Source: Gammaproteobacteria bacterium (GTDB taxonomy: Bacteria; Pseudomonadota; Gammaproteobacteria; Ga0077536). Taken from it: DNA of 60,831 bases. The DNA lies in assembly GCA_016191285.1 (NCBI GenBank), contig JACPPA010000052.1:1-60831 (forward strand). Direction: 5' to 3'. The translations under genes were made by a program, and so were the position numbers. Of the stretch, positions 18,257 through 26,739 are shown one piece after another. Under the pieces are notes generated by a model. The model was not told where the DNA came from. It did no database searches and saw nothing but the letters and a program-made list of their open reading frames with translations. Positions within the stretch are counted from its first letter, which is position 1. Each line of letters opens with the position of its first letter.

Positions 18257-18328
18257 AGGAAGATCTGAAAAAAGCAGAGCTTCCTGCCGCACCGGGAGGT
18301 GCCGCCATTTTCGATGGTTGCAAACCAT
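18257..18328 (+). repeat. triple-hairpin intergenic repeat, copy 2
   Basis: Second copy of the element at 11503. Hairpin 1 is AGGAAG/CTTCCT (18257-18285), hairpin 2 GCACC/GGTGC (18289-18302), and hairpin 3 ATGGTT/AACCAT around the same GCA loop (18314-18328). Relative to copy 1 the C-G pair next to the GCA loop has become T-A, a compensated change. It also lies just downstream of a plus-strand gene (porin). Confidence 0.65.
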
Positions 18329-18362
18329 TAAATCAGCCCGGAACGTGCGCAGCCCTTATAGA

Positions 18363-18472
18363 CGTCACCCCGGAATTCGCGCAGCGAATATCCGGAGCGG
18401 GATCCCGCCGGTATGTCAGGCGCCCCTGGCTCCCGGATCGGCGCGGCTGACGCCGCTTCGCCCGGGATGACG
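18363..18472. repeat. CGTCA-bounded palindromic intergenic element
   Basis: The left end CGTCACCCCGG is inverted at the right end as CGGGATGACG. The inside holds further complementary G/C-rich arms. It resembles the widespread CGTCATTCCCG-type intergenic palindromes of proteobacteria. Non-coding. Confidence 0.5.
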
Positions 18473-18525
18473 GACCTCACAATTTGGGTCGGGTGCGAAT
18501 GGCACTTATTTAAGTGCGGTTTACG

Positions 18526-18624
18526 CCGTCACCCCGTGCTCCGAGCACTGGGTCCAGTGAAAAATGAATCTCTTGTTTGACTGGATCCCTCCCGGCGAAA
18601 GCCGGGAATCCGCCGGAATGACGA
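18526..18624. repeat. CGTCA-bounded palindromic intergenic element, second unit
   Basis: Begins CCGTCACCCC and ends CCGGAATGACG. Internal arms GGGTCCAGT and ACTGGATCCC pair with one bulge, and CCCGGC/GCCGGG forms a further hairpin near the right end. Same family as the neighbouring element. Confidence 0.5.
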
Positions 18625-18749
18625 AGGGCCACAACTCCAATGTGTTAATCCGACTGACCACCGCACTGACCTTTAGATGCCTAGTACGCGATATCTCGAT
18701 CAACGCCGCGCAGATTGTCTGTGCTACGCGCTGCGCGTTATTGATTCAT

Positions 18750-20498
18750 CTACATGGATTCAGCCGATTCATTTGATTCAACCGGGGCCGCGCGCTCGAC
18801 GCAACATCGATTGCGTCCCTGATTTTTCGCGCTGTATAACGCCCGATCGGCGCGTTCGAACACCTCTTCTATGCTGTCGCCTTGCTGGAATCCAGCCACG
18901 CCGCATGAAATCGTGACCGACACGGGACGGTCTTTGAATCGGAACTGACTAGCGGCGACGCCACCACGCAATTTATCAGCGACTAGTGCAGCATTGTCGA
19001 GGTTCGCCGCCGGCAAAATTAGCGCAAATTCTTCGCCGCCGACGCGGCAGAGCAAATCGCTGTTTCGAATTTGTTTACGCAGGGATGAGGCGACTGAGGT
19101 TAGGACTTTGTCACCCGCTGCATGACCGAATTGGTCGTTGATCGTCTTAAACAAATCAAGATCAATAATCACCAGCGAAAGTTCGCCGCCGTACCGCTGC
19201 CAACGCGAGAATTCGCGCGCTAACCCTTCGCTGTAACCCAATCGATTAAAGACGCCGGTTAGCGGATCGAGTAGGCTCTTGGTGTGCTGTTCGTCCAGAT
19301 CGGAGCGCAGCCTTAGCGTTTCCGATTCCAAATCCCCTAGGCGCTTGATCATCGCTCCGACTTGGTCGCGCGCCGCGGTATGCCGCACCTGCTCGGTACT
19401 AATGTAGCCGTTAACTCCACCCTCCAAACCCTCGAGTTCGCCGGTCACGATTTTCTTCAGGTGACTTATATCGGTTTCATCAACGATGCTGGTGCGCATC
19501 TGCCCGACGTGGGACAGCATGGTGCGCTGAAACACCGCGGCATTTTCGACCGTTTCTAAATGCGTTTGGCCATTGCGCGAGAGGGTGGTCCGAAAATCTT
19601 CGATACGGCGGGTGACGGTGCGGAGAAAGGCGCTCAATTCAGACAGTTCTTGTTCCTGGGCATGGCGAACTTTTAGCAAACCCTCACCGAAAATTCGCAC
19701 CGCTGCCGCAAATTCGACAACCGTCGTCGCCCTGGCCAAGAGTTCGGGGACCCGCGCCAATTCACCGACCGCGGGTTGCGATCCTTTAACCTGTTCCACT
19801 AAACCGAGTAGCAAGGTCTTCGCCTCGCTCAACGAATTGTCGCGGGTCGGCGCACTGTCATTGGGGCTAGCACGTGATAATGCCGCAGCCGCTTCGTCGG
19901 CGGCGTCGAGCCACACGCGTAGGGAGTGCGATTTTTCGATCCGTGCGCGGATTGAGTCAAGAACATCCTTGAGCTCACCGCCGACCCGCATCGAATTGAA
20001 CAGCCGCAGCATCGGTTCGGTTCCGATGTTTTCCTGCGGAGTCTCGGCGCCTATGCGTTTGCGTGGTGCAAACCGTGTATTCATGCAGGTCGCGAGAGCC
20101 TGGATCAGGCGCGCGAGTTCGTTTTTTTCCTTGGTCTCCGCGAAGCGTCGCTGCAGCGACCGAAGTTCACCGGTCCGATCGTCGACATCTGGCATCTGTG
20201 AGAGTAGTTCGCCAATTTGCTGCGCGGCGAACTCAGGCGCGCCGCGGGTTAAACCACCCGCGACGATAAAATCCACTGTTTCATCAATAAGACTAAATAC
20301 GGTGGGGCTTTTGGGCGAGTTTTTCATCAGCGCGCCAAGCCGTTGCAGGCGCTCGTCTAACCCAGCATTCTGGCCATAGAAGGAAAACGTGAGTTTGATT
20401 ACGGCACGTTGCAGACGTGTGACGTTCGATTGAACTGACCGTTCCGCGGCGTCGTCGGGTCGTTCAATTCTGGCTGTTGCCGGTTTGATTGTAGTCAT
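18750..20498 (-). CDS. diguanylate cyclase (GGDEF domain)
   Basis: A 582-aa protein making cyclic di-GMP. The C-terminal GGDEF domain starts near LLDPLTGVFNRLGYSE and has the active-site loop GGEEF at residues 487-491. The inhibitory I-site RNSD (478-481) sits five residues before it, so product feedback inhibition is expected. The N-terminal ~400 residues have no membrane span or recognisable sensor; they look helical with a coiled-coil stretch just before the catalytic domain. The signal sensed is unknown. Confidence 0.88.
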   Translation of the reverse strand: MTTIKPATARIERPDDAAERSVQSNVTRLQRAVIKLTFSFYGQNAGLDERLQRLGALMKNSPKSPTVFSLIDETVDFIVAGGLTRGAPEFAAQQIGELLSQMPDVDDRTGELRSLQRRFAETKEKNELARLIQALATCMNTRFAPRKRIGAETPQENIGTEPMLRLFNSMRVGGELKDVLDSIRARIEKSHSLRVWLDAADEAAAALSRASPNDSAPTRDNSLSEAKTLLLGLVEQVKGSQPAVGELARVPELLARATTVVEFAAAVRIFGEGLLKVRHAQEQELSELSAFLRTVTRRIEDFRTTLSRNGQTHLETVENAAVFQRTMLSHVGQMRTSIVDETDISHLKKIVTGELEGLEGGVNGYISTEQVRHTAARDQVGAMIKRLGDLESETLRLRSDLDEQHTKSLLDPLTGVFNRLGYSEGLAREFSRWQRYGGELSLVIIDLDLFKTINDQFGHAAGDKVLTSVASSLRKQIRNSDLLCRVGGEEFALILPAANLDNAALVADKLRGGVAASQFRFKDRPVSVTISCGVAGFQQGDSIEEVFERADRALYSAKNQGRNRCCVERAAPVESNESAESM

Positions 20499-20617
20499 TT
20501 AGGCGATTAACCATCCATTTGCGTAGATTGCTCATGGCTAACCGGGGGAAACGACCCGAGGCCGGGGCGCTTAGCGCCGACCCCTCCCTGCAGACGTCAG
20601 ATCACTGCGCTGCCCAG

Positions 20618-21241
20618 TTAGCGGGCTCGCTCTTTATCGACTAAGAAGTCGACGACCTTTAGAACCTTGTCTTGTCCGCCGGCGAGTTGTGCGCCGGTGC
20701 GGTATTTGCCATTGACAATCATCGATGGCACGCCGCTAATCCCTGATGCACGGGTGAATTGCATCGCTTGCTTGACCTTGGCATCGACGGCGAAGCCGGT
20801 GAACGCATCCTTAAACGCGGCATGGTCTATAGCGAGGGTATCGGCAAATTTAAGGAGGCTCTCTTCGTCGAAGATTTTTTGTTCTTCTTCGTGGATCGCT
20901 TTGAATAGCGCGTTATGGAACTTGTCTAGGACGCCCAGCGCTTCCGCTGCGAAATACGCCCGCGCGTGAGGGACCCAGCGTGGATCGAATACTGCCGGTA
21001 TGCGCCGAAAATTCACGTCTGCAGGCTTTTTCTTCAGCCAGGCGGCAATTTCAGGTTCAAAATGGTAGCAATGCGGGCAACCGTACCAAAAGAGCTCGAC
21101 CACCTCGATTTTGTCCGCCGCTTGCGTCGCAAGCGGCGTCGCCAACACTTCGTATTGTTGGCCTTCACGGATTTCAGCATCCGCAAAGCTCACTCCAGCC
21201 ACCAGGCTTAGGAACAACGGAAGAAACGTACGACGCAACAT
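20618..21241 (-). CDS. dsbA: thiol:disulfide interchange protein DsbA
   Basis: Periplasmic disulfide oxidase. Signal peptide MLRRTFLPLFLSLVAGVSFA is followed by a thioredoxin fold with CPHC at residues 55-58 (FWYGCPHCYHF) and a cis-Pro loop SGVPSMIVNG. The start is set at 21241 since AAGGGA lies upstream and the signal peptide begins there; the frame is open further but would overlap the cytochrome gene. It follows cytochrome c4 with a 22-bp gap, a pairing seen in many gammaproteobacteria. Confidence 0.92.
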   Translation of the reverse strand: MLRRTFLPLFLSLVAGVSFADAEIREGQQYEVLATPLATQAADKIEVVELFWYGCPHCYHFEPEIAAWLKKKPADVNFRRIPAVFDPRWVPHARAYFAAEALGVLDKFHNALFKAIHEEEQKIFDEESLLKFADTLAIDHAAFKDAFTGFAVDAKVKQAMQFTRASGISGVPSMIVNGKYRTGAQLAGGQDKVLKVVDFLVDKERAR

Positions 21242-21263
21242 GAGGATCCCTTTGAGCGATGAA

Positions 21264-21860
21264 TCAGTGCAATGCTTCGACAAAATGCGAAATATGGTCA
21301 ATTTCCGCATCCGTCATGCGCGCGGCGATGGTGCGCATGATTTCTTTCGGATCGGTGGTGCGCGTGCCAGCCCGGTAGGCTTGGAGCTGGAGCGTGGTGT
21401 ATTTGGCATGTTGGCCACGCAGTGCCGGATAGCCCGCCGCGAGATTACCCACGCCATTCGGGCCGTGACAGGCCATGCAGGCCGGAACGCCGGTTACTTT
21501 ATTGCCGCCTCGATACAGTGTGGCGCCGGCGGCGATCTGTGCGGCATCCAGAGTCGCGATTTTCGGTGCCTGACCCGCAAAGTAGCCAGCGATGTCGGCC
21601 ATGTCCTGGTCGCTTAATGCGGCTGCCATCGCATTCATGTTCGAGTTCTTTCGAGCCCCGCTTTTAAAGGCTTGGAGTTGAGTGGTCACGTAAGACGGAT
21701 GTTGACCGGCGAGGTTCGGCCATTCCGGGTTAATGATACTGTTGCCGTCGACGCCATGGCACGCGGTACACGGCATGGCTTTGGTTTTCGCATCACTTGC
21801 CAACGCGCTTGTGCAGACCAAGAAAAGCCCCATCGTCACGGCGTTCTTGAAGTTATTCAT
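21264..21860 (-). CDS. diheme cytochrome c4
   Basis: Periplasmic electron carrier of 198 aa with a signal peptide ending near ALA-SD. Two CxxCH heme sites are present: C31/C34/H35 (CTACHG) and C128/C131/H132 (CMACHG), one in each half of a duplicated domain. It probably donates electrons to a terminal oxidase. It is divergent from engB, with dsbA downstream. Confidence 0.9.
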   Translation of the reverse strand: MNNFKNAVTMGLFLVCTSALASDAKTKAMPCTACHGVDGNSIINPEWPNLAGQHPSYVTTQLQAFKSGARKNSNMNAMAAALSDQDMADIAGYFAGQAPKIATLDAAQIAAGATLYRGGNKVTGVPACMACHGPNGVGNLAAGYPALRGQHAKYTTLQLQAYRAGTRTTDPKEIMRTIAARMTDAEIDHISHFVEALH

Positions 21861-22036
21861 CGGCTAATCAACTCCCCAAATCCAAAATCTCAAAATCACA
21901 ACGTAGGCGATCCGTCTCTCATTCATTAGATTGCCGAACGACCGCGGTCGAAGGCGGCTACTATACCGCGAATAAGGGGGGCGTCTAAAACCTCTCGCTC
22001 TCGATTTATTATTCGATCCAATCAGATGAACCTGAA

Positions 22037-22660
22037 ATGAATTCAGTCAGTCCGCAATACGGTTATTTCCGCCGCGCTCGATTCGTGATGAGCGCGCCCA
22101 ATTTGACCGACCTTCCCACCGATCGCGGGATCGAAATCGCCGTGGCTGGGCGTTCGAACGCGGGCAAATCAAGTGTATTAAACGCGCTTTGTGATCAACG
22201 TGCGTTGGCGCGCACCAGCCGCACGCCGGGTCGTACGCAACACATCGTCGTATTCGATTTGGACGCGGATCGACGCCTGCTCGACTTGCCGGGATTTGGC
22301 TACGCACAAGTGGGCCGCGCGGTGCGCGAACAATGGGCGCAAACCTTGCCCGATTTACTGCAATTCCGACGCACGCTCGCGGGCCTGGTGATAGTCGCCG
22401 ACGCACGCGCGCCGCTGAAAGCCGAGGAACGAGGTCTTCTAAGCTGGTGTAGCGGCGCCGCGCTACCGGTGCGCCTGGCGCTGAATAAATGCGACAAGCT
22501 GACGCGACAAGAGGGTTTGCAAGCCCTACGGAGCGTACAGCAGAGCTTGGTTACCTTGGGGCTGAAAGCGACTGATGCGATGCTGGTGTCGGCCGCATCC
22601 AAACAGGGGATCGATGAGTTACGAGGCTGGTTGCACGCGGGTTTTACCGCAAGGACCTAA
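22037..22660 (+). CDS. engB: ribosome biogenesis GTPase EngB/YsxC
   Basis: A 207-aa TRAFAC GTPase required for large-subunit assembly. G1 is GRSNAGKS, G2 lies in the SRTPGRTQ region, G3 is DLPGFGYA and G4 NKCDKL. The N-terminus (SVSPQYGYFRRARFVMSA) is typical. Length and motifs are complete. Divergent from cytochrome c4, as in Pseudomonas-type genomes. Confidence 0.92.
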   Translation: MNSVSPQYGYFRRARFVMSAPNLTDLPTDRGIEIAVAGRSNAGKSSVLNALCDQRALARTSRTPGRTQHIVVFDLDADRRLLDLPGFGYAQVGRAVREQWAQTLPDLLQFRRTLAGLVIVADARAPLKAEERGLLSWCSGAALPVRLALNKCDKLTRQEGLQALRSVQQSLVTLGLKATDAMLVSAASKQGIDELRGWLHAGFTART

Positions 22661-22666
22661 AAAAAA

Positions 22667-22710
22667 GGCCCCGGTCTCTATCCGTAGGGGGATATTAAGG
22701 CACCGGGGCC
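22667..22710. terminator. bidirectional terminator-like hairpin
   Basis: A 9-bp perfect stem GGCCCCGGT/ACCGGGGCC with a 26-nt loop directly follows the engB stop. An A-run of eight lies on its left. For transcripts arriving from rpmE on the minus strand the hairpin is therefore followed by U residues. It can serve both converging genes. Confidence 0.6.
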
Positions 22711-22918
22711 ATTTAGGATGCCGCGCTGGGGAAGCACGGACATCGCCCTGCCTGGGAGGGGGGGTGGCAGGGACGTTCTAATGAACGTAATTGAATAGAC
22801 CGCGAGCGATGGGGCGAGTTCCCAGGATTTTGCGAAAAAGTTGAGATCTTCCGCAATTCAACAAGGGTTGCCACGACGAGGAGGAGGCGTCCGACTTAGG
22901 CCAACGCTTCTAGACGCC

Positions 22919-23122
22919 TTAGACGCCGTATTTACGGCGGAATTTATCGACGCGACCGGCGGTATCCACGATTTTCTGCTGGCCGGTGTAGAACGGATGG
23001 CACGCCGAGCACACATCGACATTGAGCGTTTCCGCCTTCAGCGTCGAGCGGGTCGTAAACGAGCTACCGCAACTGCACGACACGGTAACGTCGTGATAAG
23101 CAGGATGGATATCGGCTTTCAT
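22919..23122 (-). CDS. rpmE: 50S ribosomal protein L31 (zinc-binding form)
   Basis: A 67-aa ribosomal protein. The zinc ligands are present: C16 and C18 (CSC), C38 and C41 (CSAC), so this is the Zn-type L31 rather than the Cys-less paralogue induced on zinc starvation. Ends KFRRKYGV as expected. Confidence 0.95.
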   Translation of the reverse strand: MKADIHPAYHDVTVSCSCGSSFTTRSTLKAETLNVDVCSACHPFYTGQQKIVDTAGRVDKFRRKYGV

Positions 23123-23453
23123 AGGCGTGCGGACTCACGGAATTAGCGGGCCAAGGGCCGGCGATTCTAGAGTCGAGTGGGCCTGATTTCAAGCCGCAGT
23201 GTCTTCGCTAGCGCGCACGATGTGGCTGGAGCACTTCCACGTGCCTCTGGGCCGCGTGGATCGTTCCGACTTAAAGGCATTCAAGCCTGCTATCCAGCAT
23301 CATCTTCCGCGCTGCTTCGAACGCTGTCGGATCGGCGGCGGCCAATTTGTCCCAGGAATCGAATGGAAATTCGGCTTTTTGGTCGCTCATCCCGGTAACC
23401 TTTTGGTCAGCCGCGGTTGCTTCCGGTTACGTCGCGCCACCATCGGCGCAGCG
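23123..23453. other. intergenic stretch holding one very short ORF
   Basis: Between rpmE and the SH3 protein gene. Apart from the 39-codon minus-strand ORF at 23271-23390 nothing is recognised; plus-strand frames here have no homologue pattern. Confidence 0.4.
23271..23390 (-). CDS. small DUF3135-like protein, probably truncated
   Basis: A 39-codon frame (MSDQKAEFPFDSWDKLAAAD..., ending RLECL). The FDSWDKLAAADPTAFEAARK stretch resembles the N-terminal half of DUF3135 proteins, which are usually about twice this length. A TAA ends it after the first helix pair, and no convincing continuation is seen in other frames. It may be a remnant or a genuine microprotein. Confidence 0.4.
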   Translation of the reverse strand: MSDQKAEFPFDSWDKLAAADPTAFEAARKMMLDSRLECL

Positions 23454-24185
23454 CTAGACGCGGAAACCGCCATGCCGGCGGCGATTTAAATGATCCGCGA
23501 ACAACAGTCCGCCGCCAAAACACGCGAGCAGACCCACCAGCAGCACAATCAACCGCGGCAGCGACATCAGGCTAAAGACACTCCTCATCTTGCCCGTCGC
23601 GCCGGTCGTGTCCGACGAGCGAAGTTCGCTATTTTGCTCGCGCATGCGGTCGAGTTCCTGTTTTAGCTTGAGGTTCGCCGCTTGCAGCTCGCCGGCGACC
23701 GAGCCGCTGCCGGGTGCGCCGGTAGCGCGCTTTTGTGCTTCCGCGAGCGCGCTTTCGAGTTCGCCGTTCTTCAGTTTCTGCGCCGACAACTGACTTTTTA
23801 GTTCGGTATTTTCATTGGTTAAGGCGTCGATCGGGCCCGCGCGCCCGCCGCTCGAACCGCGCGCTTCTAGGGCTTTGACCCGCTCGGCCAAGGCCTGCTT
23901 ATCTTGCCTGAGTTGTTCGACCAAGCTCGATGCTGGCGGATCCTTCATCAGGTACGCGCTATCCACCCACCCGACAATGCCCTCGGGATCTCTAATCTTT
24001 GCCAATTCCCCCTTACGCGCCAACACGTCAATTTTCGTTCCAGTGGGGAGGACTTTCGCGATCGCGCTATTTAGGTCATCGTCGCGGTGCACCCCGACCA
24101 GTAACTTATCGATTACGTAAGAAACTTCAGTCGCGCGCGCGACTGGGAGTGCGAACACGCACAGCACTAGGCAGAAAGTTCTCAT
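23454..24185 (-). CDS. SH3-domain membrane protein (TIGR04211 / YgiM type)
   Basis: A 243-aa protein with a signal peptide (residues 1-18, ending ARA) and a bacterial SH3 domain at about 20-80 (GTKIDVLARKGELAKIRDPEGIVGWVDSAYL). A long coiled coil rich in Leu/Lys/Glu follows, then a C-terminal membrane span (LPRLIVLLVGLLACFGGGLL) and an RRR anchor. This layout is that of E. coli YgiM, whose role is unclear. Probably periplasmic and inner-membrane anchored. Confidence 0.8.
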   Translation of the reverse strand: MRTFCLVLCVFALPVARATEVSYVIDKLLVGVHRDDDLNSAIAKVLPTGTKIDVLARKGELAKIRDPEGIVGWVDSAYLMKDPPASSLVEQLRQDKQALAERVKALEARGSSGGRAGPIDALTNENTELKSQLSAQKLKNGELESALAEAQKRATGAPGSGSVAGELQAANLKLKQELDRMREQNSELRSSDTTGATGKMRSVFSLMSLPRLIVLLVGLLACFGGGLLFADHLNRRRHGGFRV

Positions 24186-24283
24186 GGCCCGATTTGTAAT
24201 CTGAAATGGACACCGAGTCTAGCGCGCGGCCGGCGCCGGCAATGAAACGTCGTTAAACTTTCGGCACTTGATGCTTTGTTTTT

Positions 24284-24306
24284 GTGGGAGCGGCTTTAGC
24301 CGCGAA
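24284..24306 (+). repeat. REP-like palindrome, second copy
   Basis: Begins GTGGGAGCGGCTTTAGCCGCGA, with CGGCT/AGCCG pairing around TT. Same head as the copy at 5584, with the stem changed on both sides. It lies in the 192-bp gap between the SH3 protein gene and the GIDE protein gene. Confidence 0.6.
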
Positions 24307-24377
24307 GCGGAGTATGCCGCGGGATTCGCCGCGAAAGGGCTCTCAACATGCGCAGCCAGCAACCTGCGAGATAGGCT

Positions 24378-25349
24378 CTAACTATAAATCCGTTGCAGCA
24401 GCGCCCAGCCGAGGGTCATCGCGCCCGTGCTCGTCAGTAATCCCAAGGCTGCGACTCGCCGCGCGTAATGCGCGACTAAATCGTTTTCGCGCAAAGCGGC
24501 GATGACGAACGGTTGATCGTCTTGGGTGGTTGCGCCTAACACATCAACGGCTGGCGCCATCGGCCGCGCGAGGTGCCGCCGCGCGACCTCATCAACCGCG
24601 TCGCGGCGCGCTTGCTCCCATTCTTGCGGGTCGATGTCGCCATCGCGATTGGTGTCATAGCGCTTAAGGAGGTTACTCCGATCAGCTTTCCATTCACGCA
24701 ATAGGTCGGCGGTGGCGCGCGTGGCATCGGCGGTTGGCGCAGCACCCCCATGGGTGCGAAACAGGCCTAGCGCGCACAGCGGTGCGCCAATATCGATGCG
24801 CTCTTCCAGATACCGATACTCGCAGCCGAAGGCCGCCAAGCGCTCGACCACCGAGCAGCTAGCGGGATCTTTAATACGCGGCGGGGTCATGGTCATGCCA
24901 TACCATTGATGCTTGATTGAAGGCGTCACGGTGGCGCCGTCTGGGTCGATCACACAGCGGCCGGTTTCGTCTTCGACATAGAACAATGCGTCGCTGCGAC
25001 CTTGCTCAAGCGTGCGCCAGCGGGTTTCCGTTTGGCCGCGCGCGTTGGTCGTGCGTTCCTTGCGCTCCACGGTGTACCGATACCAGACGCAGGCCATTCG
25101 CGAGAGGTCGGCGAGAATCGGTTCGCCATCGATTAACTTGGCGTAACCCTGTAATTCAACGTAACCCTGGGTTGCGGATCGAATCTTCGAAGTGGCGGTG
25201 TTCTCGATTAATCGTTTGCGGACGAAATTACGATAGGTGTAGTACGCGCTGACCAGCGTGCCGCACGCGACGATCGACACCGCGACCCAAAACTGGGGCG
25301 CGGAGGCCGCCAGTATTACGCCGCGCAAGTCCGCGTGAGAAACCACCAT
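24378..25349 (-). CDS. GIDE-domain membrane protein with an EF-hand
   Basis: A 323-aa protein. A membrane span at about residues 18-37 is followed by a GIDE-type domain (GYVELQGYAKLIDGEPILAD ... CVWYRYTVERKE), as in the E3 ligase MUL1/GIDE but without a RING. A single EF-hand loop (DTNRDGDIDPQEW) suggests Ca2+ binding, and a second membrane span lies at the C-terminus. It follows lemA by 18 bp; LemA/GIDE pairs are common in proteobacteria. Function unknown, probably envelope-associated. Confidence 0.75.
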   Translation of the reverse strand: MVVSHADLRGVILAASAPQFWVAVSIVACGTLVSAYYTYRNFVRKRLIENTATSKIRSATQGYVELQGYAKLIDGEPILADLSRMACVWYRYTVERKERTTNARGQTETRWRTLEQGRSDALFYVEDETGRCVIDPDGATVTPSIKHQWYGMTMTPPRIKDPASCSVVERLAAFGCEYRYLEERIDIGAPLCALGLFRTHGGAAPTADATRATADLLREWKADRSNLLKRYDTNRDGDIDPQEWEQARRDAVDEVARRHLARPMAPAVDVLGATTQDDQPFVIAALRENDLVAHYARRVAALGLLTSTGAMTLGWALLQRIYS

Positions 25350-25367
25350 CGATGAGGTAAAGCAGCG

Positions 25368-25940
25368 CTAAGAAAATAGCGACTTTAGATCGACATCGCG
25401 CTTTTCCTCTTGCAAGAACTCGAGCATCGCGCGTGGTTGAAATCCGCACAGCCGCGCGATGACGAGATCCGGGAATTGCTCGATTCGCACATTATTCAAA
25501 TTGACCGACTCATTATAAAACTCGCGGCGATCGGCAATCGCGTTTTCGAGTTCCGAGATGCGATCGCGCAGGTGTTGGAAGTTGGCGTCGGCTTTTAGCT
25601 CGGGGTAGTTTTCGGCGAGCGCGAACAAATTGCCGAGGCCCTGGCGCAATTGAGAATCGGCGGACGCCACTTTCGTCACATCGCCATTCTCGCAAGCGCT
25701 AAAGACCGCGGAACGGGCTTTGATCACCCGTTCGAGAGTGTCCTTTTCAAACCCCATATATTGCTTGCAGACTTCGACCAGCTTTGGCAGTTCGTCGTGC
25801 CGTTGCTTCAGCAAAACGTCGATATTGGACCATGCCTTGCTGGCATTATGTTTGAGCGCCACCAATCCGTTGTAGAGCGCGACACCGTAAAAGGCGCTGG
25901 CCGCGACGGCGACCAAACCGATCAAGCTCCCGATTTCCAT
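25368..25940 (-). CDS. lemA: LemA family protein
   Basis: A 190-aa helical membrane-anchored protein. An N-terminal hydrophobic segment is followed by the family hallmark NGLVALKHNASKAWSNIDVLLKQR and the conserved NLNNVRIEQFPD...ARLCGF region. Function unknown. It lies 27 bp after moeB and is followed by the GIDE protein gene. Confidence 0.88.
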   Translation of the reverse strand: MEIGSLIGLVAVAASAFYGVALYNGLVALKHNASKAWSNIDVLLKQRHDELPKLVEVCKQYMGFEKDTLERVIKARSAVFSACENGDVTKVASADSQLRQGLGNLFALAENYPELKADANFQHLRDRISELENAIADRREFYNESVNLNNVRIEQFPDLVIARLCGFQPRAMLEFLQEEKRDVDLKSLFS

Positions 25941-25967
25941 CGCAACTCTCCTACTCCGAGCCGACTG

Positions 25968-26738
25968 TTAAGCGCTATCGACCGCGCGCCTCCAATCCTC
26001 AGCCGGTCCACACACGGGACAGTTGGGATCGCGTTGAAAGCGCATCGTGTGCCATTCCATGCCGAGCGCGTCGAGCAATAACAACCGCCCCTTCAAGACC
26101 TGGCCGACATTCATTAAGACTTTTAGGGTCTCCAGCGCCTGGATACTGCCCACAATTCCGAGCAACGGTGCGATGACCCCGGTCTGCGCGCAGGTCTCAT
26201 CGGTGCCGCCATCGTCATATAAACAGCGGTAGCATGGGCCGTCTTGCCCCGGAAAGTACACGCTGACTTGGCCTTCGAAGCGAATTGCGGCGCCGGAGAC
26301 CAAGGGTTTACGAAGGCGAAAGCAGGCGGCGTTGAGTCCAAACCGAGTCGGAAAGTTATCCGTGCCATCGACCACCACATCCACGGTCGCGATCAGTGCA
26401 TCAAGCGCGGCGCCTTCCAGTACGCGTGGCACGATTTCCACCGCGACGCCAGCGTTTAAGGCCTGCAATTTGTCGCGGGCGGAATCCACCTTGAGTCGTC
26501 CCAGATCGCGCGTGAGATGGATGATCTGGCGCTGCAAATTCGACAGTTCGACCTGATCGAAATCCACTAGTACCAAGCGACCGACCCCAGCCGCCGCCAG
26601 ATATAAGGCCACCGGTGAGCCCAACCCGCCGAGACCAAACACGGCAGCGCTCGAGTCGAGCAAGCGTTGTTGACCCGCGATATCGACCTCGGGCAAAAGA
26701 ATTTGCCGGCTATAACGCAGCAGTGTCGTATCGTCCAT
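25968..26738 (-). CDS. moeB: MoeB/ThiF family adenylyltransferase
   Basis: E1-like enzyme that adenylates the C-terminal glycine of a ubiquitin-like sulfur carrier (MoaD or ThiS). The nucleotide motif is GLGGLGSPVALYLAAAGVG. The thiolate region is DETCAQTGVIAP, and two CxxC zinc pairs are present (CYRC and CPVC). Position downstream of hemA-prfA-prmC is typical of gammaproteobacterial moeB, although ThiF cannot be excluded from sequence alone. Confidence 0.85.
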   Translation of the reverse strand: MDDTTLLRYSRQILLPEVDIAGQQRLLDSSAAVFGLGGLGSPVALYLAAAGVGRLVLVDFDQVELSNLQRQIIHLTRDLGRLKVDSARDKLQALNAGVAVEIVPRVLEGAALDALIATVDVVVDGTDNFPTRFGLNAACFRLRKPLVSGAAIRFEGQVSVYFPGQDGPCYRCLYDDGGTDETCAQTGVIAPLLGIVGSIQALETLKVLMNVGQVLKGRLLLLDALGMEWHTMRFQRDPNCPVCGPAEDWRRAVDSA

Positions 26739-26739
26739 C

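Larger units (their letters stand above)
18198..18749. other. repeat-rich intergenic stretch
   Basis: No gene. Between the porin and the convergent GGDEF gene lie, in order, the second triple-hairpin repeat (18257-18328) and two adjacent elements bounded by inverted CGTCA ends (18363-18472 and 18526-18624). The remainder shows nothing recognisable. Confidence 0.65.

Noticed and set aside
19573-20379. 268-codon plus-strand frame
   Set aside because: Antisense to the N-terminal half of the diguanylate cyclase; Ser/Arg/Ala-rich shadow without signals.
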